From Paraspadella gotoi (lineage: Eukaryota > Chaetognatha), in NCBI GenBank assembly GCA_051294375.1, contig CM119266.1, positions 20,342,341-20,406,340 on the forward strand: DNA of 64,000 nt, given 5' to 3'. The translations under genes were made by a program, and so were the position numbers. The notes below the pieces were generated by a model. The model saw only the letters and a program-made list of their open reading frames with translations. It had not been told where the DNA came from and ran no database searches. How positions within the stretch are numbered: the first letter of the stretch is position 1; the number at the start of each line of letters is the position of its first letter. Positions 1 to 12,693 of this stretch are shown here, one piece after another.

Positions 1-175
1 NNNNNNNNNNNNNNNNNNNNNNNNNNNNNNNNNNNNNNNNNNNNNNNNNNNNNNNNNNNNNNNNNNNNNNNNNNNNNNNNNNNNNNNNNNNNNNNNNNNN
101 NNNNNNNNNNNNNNNNNNNNNNNNNNNNNNNNNNNNNNNNNNNNNNNNNNNNNNNNNNNNNNNNNNNNNNNNNNN
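1..175. other. Assembly gap (N)
   Basis: The first 175 positions are all N. Sequence begins with a CpG-rich (CAGCCG)-like stretch directly after the gap. Confidence 0.99.
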
Positions 176-1100
176 CAGCCGCAGCCGCCGCAGTGAGAGC
201 AGACGCCCTTCGTCCTCGCCCTCGACTTTACGGTCGACGTCTCGTTCGAGATCGATGAGGCTGTCGCTCGCTTATCGTCTTCATCGTCGTCGTCGTCGTC
301 GTCGTGATTTGATCGTCGCCACCAATCGATGCTCCTGTCTCCCCAGTCATCACGACCACCGGGAGAGATAGTCGGAGAGAGTTCACCAATCTCTTTCCGA
401 AAATGTTAAATCGGTACAACCAACATAAAAAAATATCCATTCATTTAATAAATATGTGTAAGTCATTGACTTTGGACAGGCGATGGTGTTTTAATAGAGT
501 GCAATAAAGTGGTATAATATTTAAAAAATATGTTTTAATTGTATAAAATGGGTAAATTTTTGTACGAGTAGAGAGAAATTGACTCGCTTTTGGGAATTTA
601 AAAAAAAAATTATACTTATAAATTCAGTAAAAAAAAGACTATTTTCAATCAAAAAACACATCGGAGAGTAATTTTTTCACAAAATTGAAAGCATGTTATC
701 CAAATAAATAAATTGTTCGAAACTCATTTTTCAACTTAACAATGATTTTATAATAATGGCGTTAAGTCCCCGTCAAACTTCAATGTAATCAATAACAAAA
801 ACCATTTTTGAGATATGATCGAAATCGTTTACGGCGCGAGGCTCAGTCAGTCAGTCACTCTGACCCCAACGTCGCCGTTTAATTTAATCTCATCCAATTA
901 GTTGACCTTTTGTCTGAGGCCGACGTTTTCAAAGAGGCGAGGGTAAGGGACCGAGAAGAGGATCGTGGGTAAGGCGCCTTGGGAAGAGGAAAAGTCGGTA
1001 AGGAATATGTGGACCAGTAAATGCAGGAGCCAAATGGGAGAAAGAAGAGGAGCGGGACGAGAGGTCGGGAGGTTAACCCAGAATTTAAAATAAGGAAACT
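176..1100. other. Intergenic sequence upstream of the acidic secreted protein gene
   Basis: A GC-rich start with a (CGT)n run near 280-305 gives way to AT-rich sequence. A degenerate copy of the GGTACAACCAAT dispersed repeat lies at about 410-535. The part from about 835 to 1130 is more GC-rich and is the natural place for the promoter and 5' leader of the following gene. No TATA box or start element can be assigned with confidence. Confidence 0.5.
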
Positions 1101-1229
1101 GAGTTTCTCATTCATTCTTGCTTATTCGGAGTTTTTCTCGTGCCAAGACGATTCATGAACATCCTACTAGAAATAAAAATACACAAACTGGAAAATTATT
1201 TGTGCTTTCGAACGATTAATCCCGAGAAG

Positions 1230-3327
1230 ATGAAGATCTTGCATTCTGTCGTGGTTATGTTTTCTCTTGCTTTTACGAGTACTTCGCTACCATTAATTCA
1301 AGGTAAGAACTTAGCAGTTTACTTTTTATTTTTGCTCAAGTAACACCCACGAGATTGAATATTCTATATATATTATATTATATTATATATATATTATATA
1401 ATGTACCATATTGTTTCAGACTTGAGTTAAAAATCGTATTTACATGCTATATTATTGTAATAAAGATTTATTAATAATAGAATGTTGAACCTTTTATTTC
1501 ATATCTTAAATAATAGGATAATTTAAGCTCGAAATTCTTATTATATTAAAAATTTTAAATAATTAAATCAAATTGAAATAATTTCTAATTTTCTGACTGC
1601 CTGGAGTTTCCAGTTCCGTTGGGAAACGTTTTTCTTACTCATTCTAATAATAGAAATAATAATAATAATAAAACTTAAAAATTCCTTTTTTTGGATTGGT
1701 TTTAGAATCCATTAAAAAAAATTGTTTAAAAATTTCTATTCATTAATAATTGAACATTTTTATATCCAACTGTGTTCTCAATGAAGCATGAAACGTTGGG
1801 TAATTTTTAAGTTCATACATTTTAAATAAATGTAGAACCCTTGGATTGAAACCAAGTCTTTAATAAATTGTGCCCTTTTTGATCTCAGACGAGAAAACGA
1901 TCAAAGGCCTCGGCCAACTCTACGGCGAATTCTACAAAATCTTCAAGCGCCTCTCACCCTCGAGCGGACGATCACACGGCGCCTTCTCTCTCGTCTCCAA
2001 GACGCTCCAGCATCCTTACCCGGCACTTACTTTTGAGAGCGGCGGCGGGGGCGGCGACAGCGTCTCTAGTGGCGCCGGGCACTCGAAGATAAAAACTCTG
2101 ACAGCCAAAGACTGGAACGATTCCATGCTGGGGGATGAACCGAAGGCGCCGGGAAGAAAGTCGGCGTCGATCTCGAAGGCGTCTTCAAAGTTAATGACGG
2201 GCGGTGGGGGGTCCGAGTCCTTATGGGGCCGAGGAGGAGGAGGAGGAGGAGGAGGAGAAATCCTCTCAGACTTTGAAAGCAAATCTTTAAATGAAAAACC
2301 GAAAGATGTAGAAATACGTCATCAACAGCATCAACTTCATTCTCGAGCTCAAAATCTTCGTCGTCATCGTCGTCATCACAAACTTCCTAACGGCGCCAAC
2401 GACTTCGACCACCTGCCAATCCTCTCCGCTAACGAAATACGAAAAGGACCAGGTAGTCCCCGAGACAGTGGCGGTGATTGGCCGACCGCCAATGTAGATG
2501 TTGATGGTGATTGGCCGGCCGACAGTGGCGGCGATTGGCCGGCCGCTAATCTAGATGTTGACGGTGATTGGCCGGTTGACAGAGGCGGCTATCGGCCGGC
2601 CGTGTTCGAAGACGCTGACGATTGGCCGTCCAGTGCCATAAAAGGTGGCGGGCGAACTGTGAAAAAACTAGCAAGGATCGATAAAGAGAAGGAATCGTCT
2701 TTGTTGGAACTCGTCTCCAAGAAATCAATGTCGATACAATTCGGTGAAGACGTTGACAACGACAATTCCACAAGCGTCAACGTCCCCGCAAATGATGAAA
2801 CGCCCCCCGACGACGACGACCCTTTCCGCGACGAGGTGGAAGACGTCCCCGCCGACTTGGAGGGCATCGAGGAAGTGGACCAGGTCTCCCTCGACTTCAT
2901 CGAGCTTCTCATGCGGCAAAACGCGATGCGCAACCAACGCTTCGTCGACGACGAGGACGTCGAGAGTGCGGCTCCCGGAAGCGCCGACCACGACGTCATC
3001 GCCGACGACGACGACGACCTCAATCGGCGTCGAGTTTTGCGCGACGAAGACTTGGAGCGAATCCGGGCGCTCTTGCCCGAAGACGCCGACGTTCGTCGAT
3101 TGCTGGCGCCGAAATCCGGAGACGACGACGACGACTACGCGATCGATCTCAATCCGTACAGATTGGACGGAGAGACGGACTATTTCGTGGACGAACAGGT
3201 TGAGGAGGAAGAGCCCGTCGCGGGTGCAAGGGAGGAGGAAGAGGAGGAGTACAAGGAACTTTGCGTACGCGTGGACAAGGAAGTTTTTTGCATCTACAAA
3301 AAATCCCCCAACGAGATTTATTCTTAA
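1230..3327 (+). CDS. Secreted, aspartate/glutamate-rich low-complexity protein (2 exons)
   Basis: Exon 1 is 1230-1302 and exon 2 is 1889-3327 (TAA), joined by a phase-1 GT-AG intron; the predicted protein is 503 aa. Exon 1 encodes a clear signal peptide beginning MKILHSVVVMFSLAF, so the product should enter the secretory pathway. The mature chain starts DEKTIKGLGQLYG. It then has a Gly/Ser-rich part, a tandem repeat (about residues 215-275) whose recurrent core is GGDWP / VDGDWP, and a long acidic part with many DDDDD and EEEEE runs. The last about 25 residues have the only well-placed cysteine pair (ELCVRVDKEVFC). I do not recognise a family. Acidic secreted proteins of this kind occur among biomineral matrix proteins and precursor proteins, but nothing here proves either role. 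The start is chosen because only this ATG gives a signal peptide in phase with exon 2. Confidence 0.72.
2465..2640 (+). repeat. Coding minisatellite, about 63-bp unit
   Basis: About two and a half copies of a unit encoding D-S-G-G-D-W-P-(T/A)-A-N-(V/L)-D-V-D-G-D-W-P lie in frame inside the acidic secreted protein gene. The last copy is degenerate (GGYRPAVFEDADDWP). Copies differ by substitutions but keep the frame. Confidence 0.75.
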
Positions 3328-3618
3328 ACCCAAACTTTTTTTTTTTTGAACGTAATTTAAAAAAACTCGAGTCACTAAACATGTCTTTGTTTTTATTAGA
3401 TTTATATATATTTTTATCTCTGTTCGTTTAGCGCGAAACTTCGATGTCTTTTCGATTTAATATTCTCGATGATATTTCTTCAACCCCGTCTATCTGGTGC
3501 CTCTCTCTCATCCGTCTCATTCATTTCTCTCATTTGCTCTCTTTCTCGCGGTCTTGATCTCTTTCTCTCTTTCTTCTTTCTCGAATAGCCGGTGTGTCGA
3601 GCCGGCCCTATTATCTCT

Positions 3619-3650
<32 letters not shown>

Positions 3651-4130
3651 CTGTCTTCCTCTCTCTCTCTCATCTCTCTCTCTCTCACGCGCGTTTCAAT
3701 CAATCATATGGCGACAAAAGGTGAGACAACTTCATTGAATTCTCTCCGGCTGTGCCGTCGTCATCGGCGCGACGACGAGAGAGAGAGAGCGAGAGAGAGC
3801 GAGAGAGAGCGAGAGAGAGCGAGAGAAGAGAGAACGAGAGAGAGCGAGAGACGAGATAGAAGAGGCGAGCGAGGAGAGCGAAGAGAGAGCGAGAGAGAGA
3901 GAGAGAGAGAGAGAGACTCTTTTCTCTTCTCGGCGCCGCGGCGTTCTTTTTTCGCGCGCTTTCTCTGCCTTCGCCTCCACACGGCGCCGAAATTGAAACG
4001 AAGAGCTACCAGACTGAGATGGCGCCACAATTCAAACAATTTTCCTTCTGCAACTTTTTCTTTTTTTTCTCTCTTTTTTCTTTTCTTTTCTCTTTTCATT
4101 TTTTTTTTTAATTCAGTTTTGATTTAGATT
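3328..4130. repeat. CT/GA microsatellite region after the acidic protein gene
   Basis: An imperfect (CT)n at about 3614-3686 and an imperfect (GA)n at about 3776-3918 face each other and could pair as a hairpin. Between them, ATGGCGACAAAAG followed by GTGAGA at 3708 looks like a tiny start exon with a donor, but nothing downstream supports it. Long open frames here are only translated repeats. Confidence 0.6.
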
Positions 4131-4695
4131 CGCTTTTCCGCCAAAATTTTATTTCCGCTTTGTGTTTTGTGTTTTGCCTTTGTGAGGCATGAGATCCAGA
4201 CTAATAAAAACAATTGTTCCAGTTTCAATTTGAATCTATTCTTTAATTGATAATCGGCTACTGTGGCCAATGTCGGACTATGTTGATAGACATAAAACTT
4301 TTGAGCCAGATATTCACCTAAAACCGATTTCATTCAGGCGTTATTATGTAGACAGTAGAAGACAATAACGAATTTAAAGTAGATGGTATTGTAGTTTCCA
4401 TTATTAGCAAGGAGTATAAGCACTAAAAACTAAAAATAACAATTTATTAGAAACTTATACTTTAAAGAAAAATAATCATTTTTTACAAGACAAATTCTTA
4501 CATCCTTTTAGCCAGGAGTTATCAAACCTCAGTGACTCAAACAAGTGAAGCTGCCTTTTTTATAGGGCTCTGACTTTTGTTTCTTACAAAATATTTACAA
4601 GATGGCAGCACATAAAATTAGTTAGTAATATAGGATTACGGCATGACTACTGTTATAGAGAAAACAAGAGATCACTAAATTTAATCATAATGTCA
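4131..4695. other. AT-rich intergenic sequence, no gene seen
   Basis: No frame longer than about 70 codons, no coding-like composition and no RNA gene were recognised. It may be the outer part of the dispersed repeat that follows. Confidence 0.4.
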
Positions 4696-4699
4696 AAAA

Positions 4700-4995
4700 G
4701 TATTCCAACATTACGCTTTAATGTTCACCCCGCCTATAAGCAACGTGACCTTCAGTCATAACCCGGCGGCTCATTGAGTAATACCATCAGCTCATGACCA
4801 TTAGGTCCCTGCGGGTAGTATGAGAAGGGCCGTAAACCGCCATGGGGACCTGGAAGCCCAGTACCCGTTCTATGTCTGCTACCAGGGTTTAGAGAAGTTG
4901 AGGGTAGCACTCTTCAGCCCGCTTAGCGCCTTATCCAAAGTACTAAAGTTAAAAAAAGTAGATAAAATTAGCTTCGTATTCGCAAACTTCCTCCA
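4700..4995 (+). repeat. Dispersed repeat, copy 1 (GTTCACCCCGCCT family)
   Basis: This stretch matches the reverse complement of about 24310-24640. Shared blocks include GTTCACCCCGCCT, an ATCAGCTCATGACCAT-like block, GGCCGTAAACCGCCATGGGG and AGCGCCTTATCC. The two copies are clearly diverged. The element type is unknown; the pattern could be an LTR or other retroelement remnant. A 60-codon open frame inside it is not convincing as a gene. Confidence 0.55.
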
Positions 4996-4999
4996 CAAG

Positions 5000-5189
5000 T
5001 AGTACTCGTAGTCTATTAGTGACTTTTTTTCTTTTTGCTTCATGTTTTTCTCGTCTTTTCTTCTCCTTCCTCCGCCTTCTCTTTTCTTTTTCTCATTTTC
5101 CTTTTTTCCTCCATTTTTATCTTACTCCTTTGGTTTGAACTCAAGACTCTTGGTTGAGACTCCAAGACGCCACCTTGACGACCTGAGGG

Positions 5190-5223
<34 letters not shown>

Positions 5224-5530
5224 AGAGAGCAACTTTATGATAAAAGTGGTTATGATTTTCGCTGATGCCTACGGAGGTAAGAGGGACAAGATGACTGCCA
5301 AAAATGATGAGAATATGAATAATGAATCCAGAGAGTGAGACAGAAAAAACGAGTTCACATCCAACTCGTACCGTAGTCTTAATCTAAAAGTGAAACATTA
5401 GGCAATGTTATTGGCACTCGGGCAGTAAAATGATATCGCAATGTTTTATTTCATTATCACGTTACACCTTCAGTTACTTTTTTGTGGGAAACTAATCCGT
5501 TTTACGTGCGAACGCTAATTAATTGATAAA
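5000..5530. other. Intergenic, contains (GA)n
   Basis: A pyrimidine-rich patch (5040-5130) is followed by a (GA)n at about 5192-5221 and AT-rich sequence. No gene seen. Confidence 0.4.
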
Positions 5531-5579
5531 TGAATGAATGACATTCTAAAATTTGATTTCTTTCCCTCAGACATAAAAA

Positions 5580-5830
5580 CCCAGACTCGCTCACCGCTCT
5601 GTCTCGCCCCCCCCCCCTGCCCATACTACCGCCCAGACGCCTTCGACGGCGGCGGATCACGCGCCAGCGGCGTCTCGCGGCGAAGAGAAGAACAATTAGT
5701 CTCTTCCCCGGACGGACTATCTCCCTGGTTGCCCGTCGCGGGGGTCCGGACTTGTGTGGTGTTGGGGGGGAAGGTGGAGGGGCAGAGGGGAGTGAGGTTT
5801 TTTTTTTTTTTAGGAACGAGAGATTGGTAG
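5580..5830 (+). other. GC-rich open patch, possible exon of unknown gene
   Basis: A pyrimidine tract ending TTTCCCTCAG at about 5570 is a good splice acceptor and is followed by about 85 open codons ending in TAG. The translation (Arg/Gly/Pro-rich) matches nothing I recognise, the opposite strand is equally open, and a C9 run and a T13 run lie inside. It may be a CpG-rich non-coding patch. Confidence 0.2.
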
Positions 5831-5839
5831 AGTGGATCA

Positions 5840-6780
5840 AAAGAGAGATGAGACGAAAGGGGAACGGGTAAAGTAGACGTCATGAAGGGATTCTCAACTG
5901 AAATGAGAAAAAAAGGCAGGAAAAAGATGAGGTTATATATCTGAGTTCGACGATAAAAATTTTTAAATTGATAATGTCCAGTCGTGTGCCAAAAATATCG
6001 CGACGCTTTATTTTAAACTTTAAAAATAACCCTATATACTTAATTTTTTTTTTAAATGTTAAAAGTGAATTAAAGTTTATTGCATAAATTTTATTAAAAT
6101 CAGGCTATCCATCTAGGAGCAGTGATTTTTTTTAAATAAAGAACTCTATCGCAAAGCTGAATGAAAAAAAATCTGATAGATTTAAGATTAATCTTTTTTC
6201 TTCTGATATTTTGTATTCATTGTAGTAAATTAAAAATGAAAAAAAAATTATACTGGATATTCGGAGGAATAGCTGGATAACTGGACTCCCTAAGATCTTT
6301 AAATAATAATCTTAATGTTATTAAAATATACAATGAATGATAGGTCCATGATTCTATTCGATTTTCCTGTTTGGTTTTAGAAAATTCAAGTTTAAAAAAT
6401 GATATCTCCTAAACCACTTGCTCGATTTTAATAAAAATTATTTTTATATAATTTTTAAAAAGGTTTATATAGAGCATCTGGAATTTAAAGTTACAAAGTG
6501 GCGCGTTTTTTTTTTGCACATGAGTGTATTATTTAAAAGAAGGCAAAATGACTACTGACATCCTTAACAGTGCTCACTGCACAGTCACAGTTCTCATGCA
6601 TGTATCTTACATACCGATCAAAGGTGTAGACTGTAGACTGTAGAGTTTAGACAGCAAATGGTGAATGCCAATTGCAGATTCCTTTTTAGAAACGCTTAAA
6701 CGTTTTCTTGTTTATTAATTTAAAACAACACTATTATTCGCAACACTTCTCGACTATCATACTTGTTTTTTCTTCACTTT
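5840..6780. other. AT-rich intergenic sequence
   Basis: Nothing coding is visible; poly-A/T runs and short frames only. Confidence 0.4.
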
Positions 6781-6831
6781 AACACCGCCTTCTCTTTTCT
6801 CTTTTCTTTTCGTCTGCTCGTTCGCCCCCGC

Positions 6832-6833
6832 CC

Positions 6834-6881
<48 letters not shown>

Positions 6882-7510
6882 CATCCGTCGAATTTGTATA
6901 TCTCAAATTCACCATCGCCCCTCTCGCCCCGCGGGGTATTGACGCCGGTGAGTCGCTTCTTCACGCTCGTCTTCCCCCTCTCTCTTTCTCATCACTCCCC
7001 CCTCCTCTTCCTTCTCGCCGAGGAGCCAGCGGCGAGAAATCACCCTTTTTTTTTCGGCTTTACCATCGGATGATGCGGGGTGACCTAAGAGCACATGTTA
7101 TAAGAATTCATCTTCATTTACGGTGGCGTTTTCCTGACAAAATGAGACGAAAAGAAAAAAAAAGAGGGAGGAGGAGGATGAGGAGGATGAGGAGGAAGGG
7201 ATATTGAGGGGGCGCGTCCGTCGACGATTCGCCGCCGGCTTCTTTTCCCGAAACAACGTCTTGCGAACGACGACGACGACGACGACGACTACTAAGAAGG
7301 AATCTGAAAAGAAGATGAAGAAGAAGAAGAATAATAAAAATACTAAAAACAGTAAGAAGAATAATGATGATAAAAATAAGAAGTAGAAGAAGAAGAAGAC
7401 GAGGAAAAATAAGAGAAGAGGATAATGAAGACGAACGTAAGAAAAACAAAAAATCCTCTCTCTCTCTCCATCTCTCTCTCTCTCTCTCTCGTCTCTCTCT
7501 CTCTCTCTCT

Positions 7511-7551
<41 letters not shown>

Positions 7552-7650
7552 CCTAATCCCACCCCCAATCGAGCGAACGTCTTCCTCAGTTCGACTCTCG
7601 ACTTTCCGCCATTTTTTTTCTTTCGCTTTCGGTTATTAATCAATTCGTCG
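6832..7650. repeat. CT/GA microsatellites and CpG-rich leader-like DNA
   Basis: (CT)n at about 6832-6879 and 7459-7549 flank Arg/Lys-codon-rich, purine-biased sequence with a (CGA)n run at about 7268-7290. The part from about 7550 to 7653 looks like a 5' leader in front of the possible start exon at 7654. Confidence 0.55.
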
Positions 7651-7653
7651 TCG

Positions 7654-7702
7654 ATGGAATCGGAACCGGAACTCGTGACGTCAGCACAAAAACCGAAAGA
7701 AG
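7654..7702 (+). CDS. Possible first coding exon of an unidentified gene
   Basis: ATG at 7654 opens MESEPELVTSAQKPKE and runs into a strong donor (AAAG|AAG then GTGAGG at 7703). The leader before it is CpG-rich, and a TGACGTCA CRE-type site lies inside the exon at about 7676. The frame closes soon after the donor, so it can only be coding if spliced. I could not find the next exon in the window. The call is an inference and could be a chance ATG. Confidence 0.25.
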
Positions 7703-9140
7703 GTGAGGGAATTTGGGTGAGGGAGAGAGGGGGGAGGTGAAAGAGGGGTTAGAGGTTGGGGAGAAATGGTAAGGACTGGGTTGGGGTCAGACGTGGGAAA
7801 AAAGGGGGGAAAAATCAAGGCTGAAAGGCGGGAGGGAAGTTGTAATTTGGATAATTGAAAATATTAATATGAAGAAATAGAAATGAAACATGGATAATCA
7901 AATTTATAGAAAATTAAATATCAAATATTAATTGTTTTAAAATCTAAAAAAAAACTTAACCAAGTAATTTTTGCAATTTCCATGGATGAAAGAACGTAGG
8001 AAACGAGGGAGGGGGAAGAAAGGTAAGCGGTTACCCTCGCCAACTCTTGGGCACAGGAAACGGTAAAAAAAATGAAAAGAAAGGAAAAAAAAAGGAACGC
8101 GGAAATAAAAGGGAACTTTGAAAGTAAGCGAAGGGAGGCGGTCACCTCCGCCGATCTCTCGGGGAAGGACAATGCCACGAAGTCGAAAAGGAATATGACA
8201 AAGCGGCGAGGTCAAAGGTGAGGGCGAATCGGAGGAAAGGGAGGAAAGGAGATGGGAGGAGGAGGAGGAGGAAAGGGAGGAATGAGGAGGAAAGAAAAGT
8301 GGAGGGAGAAAAAAATGGAGAATTGATGAGGAAAGGAGGAAAGAAAGAAAAGGAGGTGGAAGAAAGGGAGGATCGAGAAGGAAAGGGATGAAAGGAAAGG
8401 AGGGAGAAGAAAGTCAGGGAGAAATTGTTGACGCAGAAGAAAAGTTATTTGGCCAAGAGTTTTATCTTGATGAGAAAACTTAAACTATCAAATTTAAAAC
8501 AATTAACTGCATGCAATATCGTCGCTGTCAAATAAACTGAAAAAAAAACCCAAAAAAATAAAACGCAAAAAAATGTTTACAAAAAAAAAAGATTCGTCGG
8601 TGAGAATCGAACGCGAGAATTCGCGTGATTAGGCGCCGAGGGCGACGACGAAAAAAAAGGTAGGACGGAAAAGAAAAGAAAAAGGGAGGAAAGGAAGGAA
8701 AAGGAGGAAACGGAGGGAAGGAAGGAGAAGGAAAGATAGTGAAGAAAAGGAGGTAAGGAAAAAAACGGAGGAAAAGGAAGGAAGAAAAAGGAAAGATAGT
8801 GAGGAAAAGGAGGGAAAGGAGGAAAAAGAGAAAAGAGAGGTAAGGGAGGAAAAGGAAAGATAGTGAAGAAAAGGAGGAAAAAGAAGGGAAGGAAGAAAAA
8901 GAAAAGATAGATAGGATGGAAGGGAGCAAAGAGAGAAAAAGGTGAAAAGAAAAGGAAGGAAAAAGAAGAAAGGGAGAAAAAGGAGGAAAGGAAGAAAAAG
9001 GAGAAAAGAGATGAAGGGGAAAAAAGGAGGAAAAGGAGGAAAATGAAGGAAAGGGAGGAAAGGTAGGAAGCAACGGAGAAGAGACACTCAGGAGTCAAAT
9101 GTCGACAGAAGTCGCGAAAAAGATCGTCAACACATGCCGC
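7703..9140. other. Purine-rich (GGAA)-like intergenic sequence
   Basis: From about 8230 to 9070 the plus strand is nearly all purine (GGAGGAAAAGG-type units, degenerate). This makes long artificial Phe/Ser/Pro-rich frames on the minus strand. No gene is supported. Confidence 0.6.
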
Positions 9141-9143
9141 GAG

Positions 9144-9227
<84 letters not shown>

Positions 9228-9464
9228 AGAAATCGAGAGACGACGACGACGACGACGACGACATCATCGCCCCTCGTCGATGTTCATTTGTCTCGATTAA
9301 CTTTTGATTTGGGTTGAGTGTCGCGAAGATGGAGTCGGCGTCTTTTGGCGAAGGAAAACCGAAACGTCTCCTCCTGGACGCATGAACACTCATCCGCCGC
9401 CACTCGATAGAATGGTGCCATTTGGTCATGAGTCGGTGAGATAGAGATGGAGAGAGATACAGAC

Positions 9465-9593
<129 letters not shown>

Positions 9594-10138
9594 CGCTCAG
9601 TCTTGAGAGGTTTTGTATGAGGGGGCGAATGAAAATAGATTCTCGAAGTTAGCATCGAGAGCTGACAGCGACGGTAGCCGTCGCGCGACGCAGCGGTGGT
9701 GACGGCGCCGAAAGCGGTAGTGGTGATAAGATGGTACAAAATGTCAGTGATGAGAAAAAGGTAATGATGATTAAGTTAACCTAGATTAAAATTGCTAAAT
9801 TAAATACGGCGACGATGATGAAAATGACGACAACGACGATGACGATGACGAAAGGAGACTCCGGTCGTGAAAGACTTCACTTAAAAGAGAGAAAGAAAAA
9901 TGAGGCCGGAGTGAAGCCAATGGTCGATCACCGCCGCCGCCTCAGCTGCACCGGCGCCGCCCCGACGCCGCCCCGACGCCGCACCGGCCTCGTCGGGGTC
10001 GAGACTCTCCGCCGCGGGAGCATCAATCCAAGACTCGGATAAAAGCTTAGAGCGCCGGCGCCATTTGCGTCGACGCCGGCTTTTCGGCGCCATTTTCGAC
10101 GGCGTCATCTTCGGGGACTCCGAATATGGGCGGCGCTA

Positions 10139-10215
10139 ATGTCGCCTTTTGCCGCGAGATGGCGAGAGATGGTGAGAGATGGCAAAAGATGGCAAGAGAT
10201 GGTGGGGGATGGCCG
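10139..10215 (+). repeat. Short tandem repeat of an AGAGATGG/AAAGATGGC motif
   Basis: At least six AGATGG cores occur at 10-12 base spacing. They lie just after a CpG-rich block with several GCGCCATTTT motifs (10040-10100). AAGATGGC is the core of YY1-type sites; a regulatory role is only an inference. The mirror copy is at about 15345-15410. Confidence 0.6.
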
Positions 10216-11623
10216 ATGGCGAGGAATGTTGAAAGGTGGCTTGAGGTGGAAGAGGAAATGTTTCACCGTTAGGCGTCGCCGACGTCTCCTCCTCGTTTGG
10301 CGAATGATGGCAACGTTAGACTTAAAGATGAAATATTCGGTTCCGCTTGTTTCTGTCATCAAATAAACCAATTTAAAAATTCGGTTTTCAATCTAAATTC
10401 TAATCCTTCACGATATGAAGTCTCAACCGGATAAGAACGTCCAATTGTATACCTGCGGGATTTGAACCTCAACCAATCCTGGACCGAAAAACTAGGGTTC
10501 AAATACCACAAAACAACTAACACTGTAGTAATAGTTCTACAATAAACAATTCATACAGGATGTATAATTGTATAATGTATATACTGGAAGGAAAATGTTT
10601 TGATAATAAAAAGAAAAATTGACATAAAAAGCGATGAAATTCGTCCTTTTAGAAGTTGGATACCCTGAGATCTCCTTTCCTTTACAGTTTCCATTGAGAA
10701 CTGTGAGAATCCAATTCAGCGATCCTCGTCCAACCTGGCAAACGGGACTAGAGATCCACTCAAGCGGTTCTCCTTTCCCGCGAACCTCAATTTCTCCAAA
10801 ACCGATTTTTCTTCTTCTTCTTTTTTTTTCCTTTTTTTTCTTTTCTTTTTTACCCCCCAAAAAACAGGAATTCTTGTTTTGAGTCTCCTTTGCCTAACAA
10901 AGCGGAAGTCCGTCCTCCTCGGAAAGAAAAAAAAACCGGGGACGACTGTAATTCATTAGCCGGCGCCGGGCCTCTCTTAAAACGACGTTAAAGACCGGAA
11001 ACGAGGCGAACCCAACGCCATCTAGATGCTGCGCAGGATTCTCGCCAATGGCGCCGCGCCCGACGTCGAAATTAAACCAAAAAAAAACACAAATTGGGGA
11101 AGTTTTTTTTTCGCCGGTCCCGCCTTAAATCTTTTCTTAGGTTATGAATGGAATGGAGTCGGAGCCGGTCGAGAGTAGATCGGCTAAAGATGAGATGGGG
11201 TATAATAGCGTGGTGAAAAAAAAGGGACAAAAAGGAAAAGCGTGAAAGAGAATTGAAAGGAAAAAGAACATCGGTGGGTAGATTAGTAAGAAATCAAAAC
11301 GACAAAGAAATGTGATAAAATAGACCCTACAGTGGATGCATATTGCACGCCTATTGCATAATGTATGAGCGTAACGATGCGAGTTTTTTAACCGCTCAGC
11401 CACTCGGCCGATGTTGCCCTCACAATTCTCTCCCCTCCTTTCGCCCGCACGAACTCCCCCGATCCTCGAGAAAGGCGCGGGCTTCGATTTCGAAAGAAAA
11501 TCGCCTCAATTGAATATTCAAAAGAAGGAAGATTTTTCTTTTTCAGTTGACTACGGGTATTCAATTGCCTTGAGGGATTAATTTCTTTTTCTATCCCTTT
11601 TCTCTTCTTCAGAAAAGTTTTAA

Positions 11624-11658
<35 letters not shown>

Positions 11659-12618
11659 GTTTAATTCTTCCCTTTCTCCCTTCCTTTCTGCCGCTGTCAT
11701 CATCGTCTTTCTTCCTTCTCTATTCTGGCGACGGATAAACGGGGAAATGATGTCCTAATAACCCGAAGGCAGATAATACCCATCACTTAGAATTTTCTTT
11801 TAACCACATCTGCAACGACAAGAATATTCAAAATTACATATGAATTAAATTAAAAGATTAACTTAATCTTTGTATTAAAGACTTCTTAGAAAGTTTTTAA
11901 AAGATGTAATTCTTTTGGATGTGTACCGACGGCCATCTTGAATTGGGCGTCTTCGTTCTATCTTTCATTGTCTTCCGCGTTGGGACGAGAAATCCCTATT
12001 GAAACCAAGTCATTCGTGTCGGAATTATTTACGGGACGCCATTAGAGTTCAGCGCCGGCGAGACCGCTGCATCCGCTGCCGCCACCGCCGCCGCCTATCC
12101 GTCCGCCGCCGACGCCGCCGCCGCCTATCCGTCCGCCGCCGACGCCGCCGCTACCCCCGACGCTTGATCTCTCTCTGACGCCGACTGTCATGAAAATCAA
12201 CACAATGAATATGAAACACATTTTGAACTATTTAATTGTATTTAACTATCATTAGATATTAGAAAATCTTGCTATCTACCATATCCACGTGTTTTCGTTC
12301 AAGTTTAGTAATTTTTAATTTTGAAATCTCAATGAGAGAAATTTCACAATTAAAAAAGATTGAGCTGTGAATCCACGGAGAGCAGCGGCGGCGGCTGCGG
12401 CGGCGGGGGCGGCTGCGGCGGATCTTTCTTCGGCGGCGAAGTTTGAAAACTCATCAACGCCCAAAAATCCGCGGAAATATGACGCGGAAAGTTTGAGGGT
12501 TGAAAGATGGTTAGTTTGCGTCTCGCTAAGGAAGCCATTAGCGTTTCGAGCCGGTTATCTCTATCGCACTCTCTCTCTCTCACTCTCTCTCTCTCCATCA
12601 ACAGAAAGCAAGGGAGAA

Positions 12619-12691
<73 letters not shown>

Positions 12692-12693
<2 letters not shown>

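Noticed and set aside
5580-5830. Ribosomal RNA fragment
   Set aside because: The GC-rich patch has an rRNA-like feel but no conserved rRNA block was recognised.
8528-9098. Minus-strand frames of 150-181 codons rich in Phe/Ser/Pro
   Set aside because: They arise from a purine-only plus strand; three overlapping frames are open at once, and no domain or splice structure is seen.
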